Origin: an uncultured Clostridia bacterium
Lineage (GTDB): Bacteria; Bacillota; Clostridia; TANB77; CAG-508
Direction of reading: 5' to 3'
DNA length: 61,015 nucleotides
Assembly: GCA_948875265.1 (NCBI GenBank)
Contig: CAQRYF010000003.1
Coordinates: 1 to 61,015, forward strand
Under the pieces are notes generated by a model that saw only the letters and a list, made by a program, of their open reading frames with translations, was not told the origin of the DNA and made no database searches. How positions within the stretch are numbered: the first letter of the stretch is position 1; every line of letters begins with the position of its first letter. This document shows positions 17,351 to 26,842 of this stretch, one piece after another. The position numbers and the translations under genes are program-made.

Positions 17351-18766
17351 TTATAAATTAAATAACCAATATGGTATATAATATAAGTCATCTTCTTTTT
17401 TATAGATGTTTTTTGTAACTATAATTCCATATTTTGTTTTTCCTACTTTATTATCTTTATTTTTACTAATAAATTTTTTAATAGCTTTTGTATCAGAAGT
17501 TTCTATCTGATTGGTATATTTTATTTCAATAGGTATAATATCAATCTTTCTATCTAGAATGATATCAATTTCTTCTTTATCTGAATTTCTATAATAGTAT
17601 TGATTATAATTTTCTTTTTCACATAGTAATCGTATGTCAAAATCAGTCATTGATTCTACAATATGACCTGCATTATTTGAATCAATATGTTTTCTCTTTA
17701 AAAGACTATTTTGGATACCATTATCTAAAATACCTAATTTCTTATTAGACCTTATTATTTTCCCTATATTCGTCGAATAATTTTCTAATACATTAATTAG
17801 AAAAGCTTGTTTTAGATATCCGATATAACTAATTAAAGTTACTGTATCTATACCAAAGTTCCCAGTCATACCACTATATGAAAATGTTTGAGAACCATTA
17901 TCAGCTATATAATACATTAATTTTTCAAGTATCTCTGGACTTTTTATATTATACATGGTTAAAATATCTTTGTATATTCCTCTTGTTATGATATCATCTG
18001 CAAGCCTTCTTTGCCAAATAGTAATATCTCGCTCTTCAAAATATTCTGGATATCCCCCAACTAAAATATATTCATTTAAAACTTTTTGAATATCTAGTTT
18101 TAAATTTTCATTATAATAAATATCCTCTAAAGCTTTAAAGCTTTGATTAGGATTGTCCAAGTCAAACTTTGGCAAAATAATATCGTCTTTTTTTGATACA
18201 TATGTCCTATGAAAATTAATAAATTGATTAAATGTTAATGGTAATACATATATATTTTCGATTCTTCCAAGTAAAGATTCATTGGCATCTTTAAACAAAT
18301 GGATTGATGAAGACCCAGTTACAATAAATTTTATATTATATTTTCTGTCAAAATATACTTTTAAATAATTTTGCCAATTTTTTATAAAATGAATTTCATC
18401 AATAAAAATATATACTTTTGAGCTTATATTAGAAATATTTTCTTCTAATATTTCATTAAAATATACTTCTAGTACATCTGATAGCTTATCATTTTCATCA
18501 AAAAACAGACTTGGATCATCACCACTAAATAATAATATTCTTTTTCTATCAATTTTTTTCTCTTCTAACAAATAGTTTATTGTTTGATAAATTAATGTTG
18601 ACTTTCCAACCCTTCTTGGTCCAATGATACTTAATATTCTTTTTTCATCTAGCCTATTTATAATGCTTTCAAATTCATTTCTTTTTCTTCCTAATAAAAA
18701 CTTAGAATTTATTTTTTCATTTTTCCACCATAAATTATTTGTAACTAAACTTTGTTTTATATCCAT
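17351..18766 (-). CDS. AAA-type ATPase with C-terminal DUF4143 nuclease-like domain
   Basis: A 471-aa protein. Walker A GPRRVGKST lies near residue 50, Walker B VYIFIDEIHF near residue 118, and sensor-like FIVTGSSS near residue 152. This is the AAA_14 arrangement. The C-terminal part (about 380-471) has the DUF4143 pattern of a restriction-endonuclease-like fold: RNSDKEEIDIILD followed by IIPIEIKYTNQI, fitting a PD-(D/E)xK core. Such proteins are common accessory genes with no settled function. It has its own promoter inside a palindrome upstream and a long hairpin downstream, so it is a single-gene unit. Confidence 0.85.
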   Translation of the reverse strand: MDIKQSLVTNNLWWKNEKINSKFLLGRKRNEFESIINRLDEKRILSIIGPRRVGKSTLIYQTINYLLEEKKIDRKRILLFSGDDPSLFFDENDKLSDVLEVYFNEILEENISNISSKVYIFIDEIHFIKNWQNYLKVYFDRKYNIKFIVTGSSSIHLFKDANESLLGRIENIYVLPLTFNQFINFHRTYVSKKDDIILPKFDLDNPNQSFKALEDIYYNENLKLDIQKVLNEYILVGGYPEYFEERDITIWQRRLADDIITRGIYKDILTMYNIKSPEILEKLMYYIADNGSQTFSYSGMTGNFGIDTVTLISYIGYLKQAFLINVLENYSTNIGKIIRSNKKLGILDNGIQNSLLKRKHIDSNNAGHIVESMTDFDIRLLCEKENYNQYYYRNSDKEEIDIILDRKIDIIPIEIKYTNQIETSDTKAIKKFISKNKDNKVGKTKYGIIVTKNIYKKEDDLYYIPYWLFNL

Positions 18767-18810
18767 TATTCCACCTTCTAACTAATATATTATATTCATA
18801 TATCAATTAG

Positions 18811-18839
18811 ATTATAACATATTTATTGAATGAATTCAA
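18811..18839 (-). promoter_or_regulatory. Promoter of the AAA/DUF4143 gene
   Basis: On the minus strand, TTGAAT (18834-18839), a 17-base spacer and TATAAT (18811-18816). The start site would fall about 35 bases before the ATG. The -35 box lies wholly inside one arm of the 18824-18873 inverted repeat. Confidence 0.7.
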
Positions 18840-18873
18840 CAAATATTGGTTTTTTTGTTGAATTCATTCAATA
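18824..18873. repeat. Perfect 20-bp inverted repeat over a promoter
   Basis: Left arm 18824-18843 and right arm 18854-18873 are exact reverse complements around a 10-base loop. Each arm contains the palindrome TTGAATTCAA or its near equivalent. It lies downstream of the substrate-binding protein gene and overlaps the -35 box of the AAA/DUF4143 gene. It could be a terminator, an operator, or both. Confidence 0.8.
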
Positions 18874-18894
18874 TAATTATAGTTTTATTAATTT

Positions 18895-19911
18895 TTATTT
18901 TATTGCATTTTCAGCATATTTATTATTAATAATCTTATTATATGGAGCTTTTTCTTTTAATTCTCCTGCCATTGTCATTACTTCTTGTAATCTATTAAAT
19001 GCTTCTTCTTTTAATATTGGTGTATCATTCCATGCATCAATATCTTTATAACTTTGTATTGCTTTTGCTAACAAATCTACATTTGTATCTGGGAAGAAAT
19101 CTTTAATTACTTCCGCTATTTCTTCACTTTTATGTTCTTTTACCCATTTTTGACCTTCATATATTGCATTTGTAAATCCTTGTATTATATTTTCATTTCC
19201 TTGTATATAACTTTTCTTTGCAAAATATGCAGTATATGGAATTTCTCCTGCTGCTTCTCCTACTGATGCTACAACATATCCTTTTCCTTGTTCTTGTGTT
19301 AAAGAAGCTGTTGGTTCAAATAATGTAACATACTCAGCATCTCCAGATGTAAAAGCTCCTGCCATTAAATCGAATTTTATGCTGTCATCTAATATCAAAT
19401 CAGTTTGTGGGTTTAAACCTTTTTGTTTAAGTACGTATTCTAGTGTCATATATGGCACTCCACCTTTTCTTCCTGGTATTACTGTTTTTCCTTTTAAATC
19501 TTCCCATTTAAAATTATCTGTATTTGTTTTTGATACTAAAAATGATCCATCTCTTTTTGTTAGTTGTGCGAATACTTCTGCATAGTCTTCTTTCCCTTCA
19601 TTATATACATATATTGAAGCTTCTGGTCCTGCAAATCCTATATCGCATTGATTACTAAGTACTGCTGTCATTACAGCGTCTGCTCCTTGCCCTGTTGTAA
19701 GTTCTATTTCAATTCCATTTTCTTTGAAGTATCCATTATTTATTGCAACATATTGTGGTGCATAAAAAACAGAACGAGTTACTTCATTTACTTTTATTGT
19801 TTTGACTTCTTCCTTATTTGCTTTTGTCTGATTTTTTGCAACTATTAATATCATTGTTAATGCTACTATTAGTAATACAATGGCAATTGAAATAATTGTT
19901 TTTTTCTTCAT
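18895..19911 (-). CDS. ABC transporter substrate-binding protein, NMT1/SsuA type
   Basis: A 338-aa protein. It has one N-terminal hydrophobic segment (residues 5-26) without a lipobox cysteine, so it is either membrane-anchored or cleaved by an unusual site. The rest matches the NMT1/THI5-like periplasmic-binding fold: FYAPQYVAINNGYFKENGIEIEL, CDIGFAGPEASI, LKGKTVIPGRKGGVPY and FEPTASL. Ligands in this family include nitrate, sulfonates, taurine and pyrimidine thiamine precursors, and I cannot choose among them. No TPP riboswitch is visible. It follows the ATPase and permease genes, but a hairpin terminator at 19981-20013 separates it from the permease. AAGGAGG precedes the ATG. Confidence 0.88.
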   Translation of the reverse strand: MKKKTIISIAIVLLIVALTMILIVAKNQTKANKEEVKTIKVNEVTRSVFYAPQYVAINNGYFKENGIEIELTTGQGADAVMTAVLSNQCDIGFAGPEASIYVYNEGKEDYAEVFAQLTKRDGSFLVSKTNTDNFKWEDLKGKTVIPGRKGGVPYMTLEYVLKQKGLNPQTDLILDDSIKFDLMAGAFTSGDAEYVTLFEPTASLTQEQGKGYVVASVGEAAGEIPYTAYFAKKSYIQGNENIIQGFTNAIYEGQKWVKEHKSEEIAEVIKDFFPDTNVDLLAKAIQSYKDIDAWNDTPILKEEAFNRLQEVMTMAGELKEKAPYNKIINNKYAENAIK

Positions 19912-19980
19912 AAAATCCCTCCTTCTTTATTTTGTATATTTTATGTTTATTATATAAATATGTGAATTTTATAAAATAAA

Positions 19981-20013
19981 AATAATGTCCACTATAACTA
20001 CTGTAGACATTAT
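19981..20013 (-). terminator. Hairpin between ABC permease and binding-protein genes
   Basis: Stem AATAATGTC (19981-19989) with GACATTAT (20006-20013). On the minus strand it is followed by a U-rich tract. It would reduce readthrough from permease to binding protein. Confidence 0.6.
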
Positions 20014-20073
20014 CTTATTTTATAAAAATTGACCTATTATTATATATAATAGTAAATAGTTTTTACATTTTTC

Positions 20074-20875
20074 TTATTTAGTTTTTAATATAAACTTTTC
20101 AAGTAATAATACTACTGCATACATTATTCCTGCTAATATTCCTAATATAATTATACTTGTCATTACTAAATCTAATTTAAACACTTGACCTCCATATACT
20201 ATTAAATATCCTAGCCCTGCTTTTGACACTAGAAATTCTCCAGATATTACACCTACTAATGAAAGTCCTATATTTACTTTTAATGAATTTATAAATGTTG
20301 AAATATTTGCTGGTATTATAATCTTAGTTAATATTTGAAACTTACTTGCTTTAAATGTTTTTCCCATTTTTATTATTTCTTTATCTGTTTTTATAAATCC
20401 ATTTAGATTTTCTAAAATTGTAACTATTAAAGATATAAAAATCGCCATTGTTATAATTGCTGGTGTACCTGCTCCTACCCATATTATTATAATTGGTCCG
20501 TAATGCTACTTTTGGCAAACTATTTAACACAACTAAATATGGTTCAGCCACTTTTGATAAAAAATTAGACCACCACAAAATTATCGCAATAATTATTCCA
20601 AGTATTGTACCAAGCCCAAATCCTATTATAGTCTCATATGTTGTAACCCATATATGTTTCAATAAATCATTTGATCCTAGATTTATAAATGTATTAAATA
20701 TTCTACTTGGTTGACTAGTTATAAAACTATCTATTATATTTTTATTAGCAAGAATTTCCCATATTAGTAAAAATCCTATAAGTATTGATATTTGTGCTAT
20801 TAATACTAGCCATTTTTCTCTTTTAATTTTTTTCAAATATTTTCTTCTTTCATCTGAAATCATAATTTTATTCAT
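20074..20875 (-). CDS. NitT/TauT-type ABC transporter permease, split by a +1 shift at CGGA
   Basis: Read with a one-base skip at 20500 this is a 266-aa permease of the SsuC/TauC type, a normal length. It has six hydrophobic segments, and the EAA-like loop should fall around ITMAIFISLIVTILENLNGF. Without the skip the frame breaks after SLPKVAL and reads 39 unrelated codons. With the skip it continues G-PIIIIWVGAGTPAIITM, exactly the family consensus, with the conserved Gly at the shift. The zero-frame codon there is TTA CGG A. The start overlaps the ATPase stop by 8 nt, so the two are coupled. It is either recoded or carries a sequencing or real indel. Confidence 0.85.
20497..20500 (-). other. 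CGGA +1 recoding site in the ABC permease
   Basis: The minus strand reads TTA CGG A. Skipping the C at 20500 gives TTA GGA and joins the two halves of the permease. Confidence 0.7.
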
Positions 20876-21635
20876 CTACTCCCAGCTCCTTCCATAATGT
20901 ATTAAAATATTGACTAAACTTAGGACTTTCTCTACAGTTTATAGGATTTCTATTTTTAATATCAAAATCAATTTTGTGTATATCTTTTATTGTTCCTGGT
21001 CTTTTTGTTAATACTAATACTCTATCTGACATACTAATCGCTTCAGATATATCATGAGTTACTATAACAGCAGTTATATTTTCTTTTTTTAATATTGAAT
21101 ATATATCATTTGTTACCATTATTCTAGTTTGGTAATCTAATGCAGAAAAAGCTTCATCTAATAATAATATCTTTGGCTTTACTGCAAGTGTTCTAATTAA
21201 TGCTACCCTTTGTCTCATTCCTCCTGAAAGCTCTGATGGATATTTATCTTTAAATTCATATAAATTATATTTTTTAAGTAAGTCTTCTACATATTTTTTA
21301 TTTTCTTTATCATTCTTCCCTTTTACTTCTAATCCAAACATAGTATTATCCCAAATAGTTCTCCATTCTAACAAACAGTCTCTTTGTAACATATATCCAA
21401 CCTTAGGAGAAATACCTTCTACATTTTCATTTTCTATGTATATTTCTCCTTCTGTTTTTTCTTCTAATCCTGCAATTATTGAAAGAAGTGTAGATTTACC
21501 ACATCCACTTGGCCCTATAATACTAACAAATTCTCCTTTTCTCACTTTAAAATTTACATTTTTAATAGCAACTGTTTCGCCATTTTTATTTTGATATTTT
21601 TTACTAATATTTTTTACTTCTAGTATTTTTTCCAT
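20868..21635 (-). CDS. ABC transporter ATP-binding protein, SsuB/TauB type
   Basis: About 255 aa from the ATG at 21633-21635, which has GAGGAGG upstream; the open frame runs further back without a ribosome site. Walker A is GPSGCGKST, the signature LSGGMRQR, Walker B ILLLDEAFSALD, and the switch histidine lies in VIVTHDISEA. QRDCLLEWRTIWDN after the Q-loop is typical of nitrate/sulfonate/thiamine-precursor importers. It is the first gene of the transporter unit and its end overlaps the permease start. Confidence 0.93.
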   Translation of the reverse strand: MEKILEVKNISKKYQNKNGETVAIKNVNFKVRKGEFVSIIGPSGCGKSTLLSIIAGLEEKTEGEIYIENENVEGISPKVGYMLQRDCLLEWRTIWDNTMFGLEVKGKNDKENKKYVEDLLKKYNLYEFKDKYPSELSGGMRQRVALIRTLAVKPKILLLDEAFSALDYQTRIMVTNDIYSILKKENITAVIVTHDISEAISMSDRVLVLTKRPGTIKDIHKIDFDIKNRNPINCRESPKFSQYFNTLWKELGVDE

Positions 21636-21723
21636 ATTGTTCCTCCTCGTATAATTAATATTAATATATTTTATGTAAAACAATAATGTTTGGTTCTTAT
21701 CTATTAATTTATTAAAGTACAAT

Positions 21724-21770
21724 AAAAGGAACAAATTTAAGAACTAAAATCTTCTTAATTTGCTCCTTTT
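21724..21770 (-). terminator. Terminator of the first Rpn gene
   Basis: A long imperfect stem, AAAAGGAACAAATTTAAGAA with TTCTTAATTTGCTCCTTTT. It starts about 10 bases after the stop of the 21780-22781 gene, with U-rich sequence on the minus-strand side. Confidence 0.75.
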
Positions 21771-21779
21771 ATTATTATT

Positions 21780-22781
21780 TTATCCTACTTTCATCTCACT
21801 TTTTATTTTTTCTAATTCTTCTTTTTTTACGTTTGTTGCCTTAAGTATTGTTTGATCATCAAAATTCATAGATAACATATTTTTTATTATACTCATTATT
21901 CCTTCCATTCTTCCTTGTTTTAATGTATTTTTAGTTTCTGCTAATAATCTATCATATAAAGTACTCATAGAATTTTCACCCACCTTTCTATATATTTTGT
22001 TTAATAAATCTTCTTGTTCTGTTTCTTCTAATATATCATTTAATATGTAATTTATTATATCTGATAATTCTTCTAGTTCATATTTATTTTCTGTCTGTCT
22101 TATGATTAAATTTATATTGTTTCTTAAATCCTCTTTATTTTTAGACTTTTCTATTAGCATTCCATATCCAAACATACTCTTACTTTTTAATAACATATTC
22201 GTTGATAGCTTATTAACATCAATTAGGTTATATTCTAAATTAATTTTATATCTTTCAAACACTCTTGTACTTATTTGCCTATCTTTAAAATTAGTTTGTA
22301 CCCTCCATTTTGTATCCCCAGTATATATTACTATTGGTACTACTATTGGATATTTAATCATTTTTTTATTTCTATTACTTTTACACCATTCTTGTATAAT
22401 ATCTATGCAGTAGTTTAATATTCTATATGGCATACTGCTATCTATACTCGATTGATGTTCAATTAAAAAATATATTTCTTTATCCTTTAGCTTATATACA
22501 ATATCTGCTTCTTTTGATTTATATTTTTTACTTATATAACTATTAGTATATCTTATTAAATTTTCTTCCTTTATTAATTCTTTTGGTTCTAAAAATTGGT
22601 TTATAAGATTACTTATTTCTTTTTTATTTCTTAAAATACTTTTCATAAGTTTATCATGTTTATTATGAGTAGTTTTTTTCTTTATATTATAACTTGAATT
22701 TTCTTCTGCTAGTTGTAGAACTGCATTTAGCCTTAGAGTATGTATACATTTTATATATTCATTGTAAGAGAATATTTTCAA
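21780..22781 (-). CDS. Rpn/YhgA-like recombination-promoting nuclease family protein
   Basis: A 333-aa protein with the features of the Rpn (transposase_31, PD-(D/E)xK) family: KEADIVYKLKDKEIYFLIEHQSSIDSSMPYRILNYCIDII, where E-x-D and E-H-Q form the nuclease core, followed by KYPIVVPIVIYTGDTKWRV. The C-terminus has TKNTLKQGRMEGIMSII, a shortened form of the Gly-Lys repeats seen in the family. The start is TTG at 22779-22781 with GGAGG 7 nt upstream. A paralogue lies at 49745-50827. E. coli Rpn proteins cut DNA and promote recA-independent recombination; this is carried over by family only. Confidence 0.85.
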   Translation of the reverse strand: MKIFSYNEYIKCIHTLRLNAVLQLAEENSSYNIKKKTTHNKHDKLMKSILRNKKEISNLINQFLEPKELIKEENLIRYTNSYISKKYKSKEADIVYKLKDKEIYFLIEHQSSIDSSMPYRILNYCIDIIQEWCKSNRNKKMIKYPIVVPIVIYTGDTKWRVQTNFKDRQISTRVFERYKINLEYNLIDVNKLSTNMLLKSKSMFGYGMLIEKSKNKEDLRNNINLIIRQTENKYELEELSDIINYILNDILEETEQEDLLNKIYRKVGENSMSTLYDRLLAETKNTLKQGRMEGIMSIIKNMLSMNFDDQTILKATNVKKEELEKIKSEMKVG

Positions 22782-23022
22782 TAATCTTCCTCCTTCTTAT
22801 TATAACCTCTTTTTTATTTGTATGTCAATATTTATTTTATAGTAAATATAGCAATATTATTTTATTAATCCCTTCTTTCTCTATTCATTTTTCTTTTTTG
22901 AAATCTTTTGAATTTAATCTTGATTAAAACTTATTCCTATTAAATCTTTTTTGATTATTATTTGGTCTTACTTAAATTGATTTTAAAATATACAATTAAT
23001 TCTTTTTATATTAAATCATAAA

Positions 23023-23060
23023 ATGGAAAAAATTGCAAGTAGTTTTACAACTTTTTCCAT
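23023..23060 (-). terminator. Terminator of the trmL-like gene
   Basis: Stem ATGGAAAAA with TTTTTCCAT and an inner TTG/CAA pairing, directly after the stop at 23066. On the minus strand it is followed by TTTTATG. Confidence 0.65.
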
Positions 23061-23065
23061 CTTTC

Positions 23066-23569
23066 TTATTCAAAATATGAACTAATCTCCTCTAATTCTT
23101 CAAAGTTCTTTTGTCTTAATACATCATATACAACAATAGATACAGAATTTGATAAATTTAATGATCTTAGAGTTGGTCTCATTGGTATTCTTATTGTTTT
23201 ATCTATATATTTTAATAATATATCTTCTGGTAATCCTTTTGTTTCTTTACCAAATAGTAAAAACACTTCATCCATTTTGCTATAATTTGGTTCAGAATAT
23301 ACATGCTTTCCTTTTGTTGTTACAAAAAACATGTTATTATCTTCCGGTTTATATTTTTCTAAGAATTTTTCAAATGATTCATGTTCTTCAATTTCTAATT
23401 TGTCCCAATAATCTAGTCCTGCTCTTTTTACTGCCTTTTCAGATATATCAAATCCTAATGGATACACTAAATGTAACTTTGCTCCTGTTGCTGCACATGT
23501 TCTTGCTATATTTCCTGTATTTTGTGGTATTTCTGGCTCTACCATTACAATATTTACCTTCAATTTCAT
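23066..23569 (-). CDS. trmL: tRNA (cytidine/uridine-2'-O)-methyltransferase TrmL
   Basis: A 167-aa protein, the usual minimal SPOUT size. It has VEPEIPQNTGNIARTCAATGAKLHLV at the start (SpoU motif 1, N and R conserved), LLFGKETKGLP (motif 2) and IPMRPTLRSLNLSNSVSIVVYDVLRQ (motif 3) at the end. It should methylate the wobble base 34 of tRNA-Leu species. AAGGA touches the first ATG, so initiation at the TTG two codons later (23563) is also possible. It is a single gene with a terminator. Confidence 0.9.
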   Translation of the reverse strand: MKLKVNIVMVEPEIPQNTGNIARTCAATGAKLHLVYPLGFDISEKAVKRAGLDYWDKLEIEEHESFEKFLEKYKPEDNNMFFVTTKGKHVYSEPNYSKMDEVFLLFGKETKGLPEDILLKYIDKTIRIPMRPTLRSLNLSNSVSIVVYDVLRQKNFEELEEISSYFE

Positions 23570-23734
23570 TCCTTCTTTCTTTTTGAATTTTATTATAACA
23601 TATTAATTATGAAAAACAAATAGCTATATCTTTTCATTTACATTTATTTTATTATTGCTTTTATTAAACTTGTGTGCTAATATAGCATTATGATTTTAAT
23701 TATGTATTTTATAAAATTTTAGGAGGTAATTATT

Positions 23735-24850
23735 ATGGATTCAAAAATTACAAAATTATCAGAAACTTTAGTTCATCATTCTATTCAACTTCAACCTGGT
23801 GAAAAAGTATATATCGAATATAAAGGTTCTGGTGCTGATACTTTAGTTCAACAACTTATTCGTACAATTTATCAAGCTGGAGGTGTTCCATTTTTACATT
23901 GTATGAATTCAAAGTTTCTTAGAGAGATTTTATTACACTGCAACGAAGAGCAAATTAAGATTATGGGTGAATTAGCTTTACTAGAAATGAAACAAATGGA
24001 CTGCTTTATTAGTATTCGTTGTGATGATAATTTAACTGAATTGTCTGATGTCCCTTCTGAAAAAATGGCTATTTATGAAAAATTGTATAATTTTCCAGTT
24101 CACTCTGAAGAAAGAGTAAATAATACTAAATGGGTCGTTTTACGATATCCTACACCTAATTTTGCACAAGCAGCAAACATGAGCACTGCAAGCTTTGAAG
24201 ATTTTTATTTTGATGTATGTACAATGGATTATAAACAATTAAATAAAGCAATGGAGCCTTTAGTAAATCTTATGAAAAATACTAACTCTGTTAAAATTAT
24301 TGGGCCAGAAACTAATCTTTCCTTCTCAATAAAAGATATAAATGTAATTCCTTGTTCTGGTGAATGCAATATTCCAGATGGTGAAGTATATACTGCTCCA
24401 GTAAAAAACTCTATTAATGGTACTATTACTTATAATGCTCCTAGTATTATGAATGGATTTACATTTGAGAATATTAAATTTGATTTTAAAGATGGGAAAA
24501 TTGTTAATGCAACATCTAATAACACTAAATTACTTAATGACATTCTTGATACAGATGAAGGAGCTAGATATATAGGAGAGTTTTCACTTGGGGTAAATCC
24601 TTTTGTAACTTTTCCAATGAAAGATATTTTATTTGATGAAAAGATTTCTGGTTCTTTTCATTTAACCCCTGGCAATTGTTATGACGAAGCTCCTAATGGA
24701 AATAAATCTTCTATTCATTGGGATTTAGTATGTATTCAAACACCTGAATTTGGTGGTGGTGAGATTTATTTTGATGATATACTAATAAGAAAAGACGGTA
24801 TCTTTGTTCATCCAGACTTATTAGGTTTAAATCCTGAAAATTTCAAATAA
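23735..24850 (+). CDS. M29-family metal-dependent aminopeptidase
   Basis: A 371-aa protein. The C-terminal half holds the family's metal-site residues: CSGECNIPDGEVYTAPV (two glutamates), GEFSLGVNP (Glu), and HLTPGNCYDEAPNGNKSSIHWDLV (His, with Tyr and HxD). Members such as AmpS, AmpT and PepS release N-terminal amino acids from peptides using two Co2+ or Zn2+ ions. Length is slightly short of the usual 400-410, with a compact N-terminal domain. AGGAGG lies 8 nt before the ATG and a good terminator follows. It is a single gene on the plus strand. Confidence 0.9.
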   Translation: MDSKITKLSETLVHHSIQLQPGEKVYIEYKGSGADTLVQQLIRTIYQAGGVPFLHCMNSKFLREILLHCNEEQIKIMGELALLEMKQMDCFISIRCDDNLTELSDVPSEKMAIYEKLYNFPVHSEERVNNTKWVVLRYPTPNFAQAANMSTASFEDFYFDVCTMDYKQLNKAMEPLVNLMKNTNSVKIIGPETNLSFSIKDINVIPCSGECNIPDGEVYTAPVKNSINGTITYNAPSIMNGFTFENIKFDFKDGKIVNATSNNTKLLNDILDTDEGARYIGEFSLGVNPFVTFPMKDILFDEKISGSFHLTPGNCYDEAPNGNKSSIHWDLVCIQTPEFGGGEIYFDDILIRKDGIFVHPDLLGLNPENFK

Positions 24851-24879
24851 TAAATTGAGGCATAAATGAATAAAGATAA

Positions 24880-24919
24880 AGAGATAGTAAACTTATTTAA
24901 GTTTATTATCTCTCTTTTT
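24880..24919 (+). terminator. Terminator of the M29 aminopeptidase gene
   Basis: A 15-bp stem, AGAGATAGTAAACTT with AAGTTTATTATCTCT (one mismatch), then CTTTTTATTG. Confidence 0.85.
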
Positions 24920-24962
24920 ATTGAACTCTACTTTTGAAGTATAGTTCATAAAGCCTGTTTCT

Positions 24963-25754
24963 TTATTTCTTTAATTTCTGCCTTACATATTCATACAAAA
25001 TAATTCCTGTAGCTACTGAGGCATTCAAACTTTCTGTTTTTCCAATCATAGGTATTTTTATTTTCTCATCTGCCATTTTTTGAATATGTTGTTCAACTCC
25101 ATTAGCTTCATTTCCTATTATTATCACTTTCTTTTTATAATCAATATCATAAATAGTATTATTTGTCTGTAATGAAGATACTACTACTTTAAATTTATGT
25201 TTTTTAACTTCTTTTAATGTTTTTTCTAAATCCTCACATTCTACTATCTTAACTCTAAAAATTGCTCCCATTGTAGAACGTACAACTTTAGGATTATATG
25301 CATCTGCTGTTCCCTTAGATACTAATATTTGATTTAATCCAATACTATCTACAGTTCTTAATATTGTTCCTAAATTCCCTGGGTCTTGAACATCATCTAA
25401 TGCTACAATAATATCTTGTGAATAATCAATTTCTTTTTCATTATTATTCTTTTCTATAATAGCCAAAATCCCTTGTGGAGTTGATACTTCTGAAATATAT
25501 TTAAACACTTTTTCAGTTACATATATGCATTCTTCTTTTGCTATTTCATACATTAATTCCTTTGATATATTTTCTGCTTTTTCACACTCTTCACATATAA
25601 TTATTTGTTTTATGTTCGCATTTTCTTGTATAGCCTCTCCTACTAGTTTTATTCCTTCAATTATATATTCATTGCTTAAATCTCTATATTTCTTGTCTTT
25701 TAACTTTTTTATATGTTTGATAAATTCATTATCTTTACTTGAAATCTTTTGCAT
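24963..25754 (-). CDS. TrmH/SpoU-family RNA 2'-O-methyltransferase
   Basis: A 263-aa protein. The N-terminal substrate-binding domain (about 1-100, NEYIIEGIKLVGEAI) is followed by a SpoU knot domain with LDDVQDPGNLGTILRTVDSIG (motif 1), IIIGNEANGV (motif 2) and IPMIGKTESLNASVATGIILYEYVRQ (motif 3). This two-domain form is found in RlmB-like and YsgA-like rRNA methylases. The specific nucleotide cannot be assigned. It is a single gene, with KilA-N and mfd upstream on the same strand. Confidence 0.9.
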   Translation of the reverse strand: MQKISSKDNEFIKHIKKLKDKKYRDLSNEYIIEGIKLVGEAIQENANIKQIIICEECEKAENISKELMYEIAKEECIYVTEKVFKYISEVSTPQGILAIIEKNNNEKEIDYSQDIIVALDDVQDPGNLGTILRTVDSIGLNQILVSKGTADAYNPKVVRSTMGAIFRVKIVECEDLEKTLKEVKKHKFKVVVSSLQTNNTIYDIDYKKKVIIIGNEANGVEQHIQKMADEKIKIPMIGKTESLNASVATGIILYEYVRQKLKK

Positions 25755-25881
25755 AAATATTCTCCTTATCTACTTTATTTAAGTCTTTATTTTCTATACT
25801 TGTATTATTACTAGATTTTAATATTTTTATTTATTCTTTTTTACTTTTATCTTTAATTTCCAATATATTGTTTTTATTTAT

Positions 25882-26658
25882 TTACTTTTCTAAATTTTTC
25901 AATTCCTTTATTCCTTTGTTATTTTTTAAAACTCTCATTTGCCTTCTTGCTGATTCATTTAATTTTATTAATCTTTCATTTTGTGTTATTCCTGCATTTA
26001 TTAATTCTGCATTTGTATTTTCTAAATTACTTAAAATAACTAGATGAAGTAAATCGGTATAATCTCTCATATTCCCTTTTTCCGCTAATTCTGGATTTTG
26101 TGTTCTCCATTGTTTAGCTGTCATTCCAAATAGTGCAACATTTAATACATCTGCTTCTTCGGCATAAGCATATCTCTTTTGTTCTTCTGTTAAAACTGGA
26201 ACTATGTTTATTCTTATAGCATCAGTATGTACTAGATAATTTACCTTTGATAATACTCTATTAGCTTGCCATTCAATTTTATATTGATATGATTCATTCT
26301 TTTTTAGCCTTTCAAATTCTTGAATTAAATATAACTTAAATTCTGGAGATAACCAACTCGCAAATTCAAAAGCTATATCACTATGTGCAAATGTTCCTCC
26401 ATTGTTTCCAGACTTTGATATAATACCAATAGCATTTGTTTCTTTTATCCATTTTTGTGGAGACATATAAAAGCTATGTTTCCCAGCTTCATTCTCAAAG
26501 GTCTCGAATTCGTGACCTTTGAAATTTTCATTGTTAAGTTTTTCCCATAATCCTAAATATGATATAACATCTTTATTTCTCATCCATGATTGTACTGGTA
26601 TTTTGGGTTCTTCTGGATTTGCATATCTTGCTAAATCGGTTAATGATATATTTATCAT
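25882..26658 (-). CDS. KilA-N domain protein
   Basis: A 258-aa protein whose first 110 residues match the KilA-N DNA-binding domain: VQSWMRNKDVISYLGLWEKLNN, WIKETNAIGIISKSGNNGGTFAHSDIAFEFASWLSPEFKLYLIQEFERLKK. The rest is helical and ends in basic residues. KilA-N proteins are typical of phages and large DNA viruses but also occur alone in Clostridia, often as antirepressor-like genes. No other phage gene is adjacent, so it is probably a domesticated leftover or a moron. A CACCTCC ribosome site complement precedes the ATG. Confidence 0.85.
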   Translation of the reverse strand: MINISLTDLARYANPEEPKIPVQSWMRNKDVISYLGLWEKLNNENFKGHEFETFENEAGKHSFYMSPQKWIKETNAIGIISKSGNNGGTFAHSDIAFEFASWLSPEFKLYLIQEFERLKKNESYQYKIEWQANRVLSKVNYLVHTDAIRINIVPVLTEEQKRYAYAEEADVLNVALFGMTAKQWRTQNPELAEKGNMRDYTDLLHLVILSNLENTNAELINAGITQNERLIKLNESARRQMRVLKNNKGIKELKNLEK

Positions 26659-26842
26659 ATAGCATCACCTCCTTGTCTTTTGAACTTAGAGATGATAGCC
26701 ACTATTCCTTGTTAACTCTCTTACTTCGTATAAGAATTATATAATTATGATTAAATTAAGTCAATAGTTTATTTTTATTTTTTAGTAAATTTTTTTTAAT
26801 ATATGTTTTTTCTATTTTCAGAAGTTGCCCAAAAAATTGTCT

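Noticed and set aside
21640..21780. TPP or other riboswitch before the ABC transporter
   Set aside because: The gap holds the terminator of the Rpn gene and AT-rich sequence; no conserved riboswitch core is visible.
25882..26658. Prophage around the KilA-N gene
   Set aside because: Neighbours are housekeeping genes; no integrase, structural or lysis genes are present.
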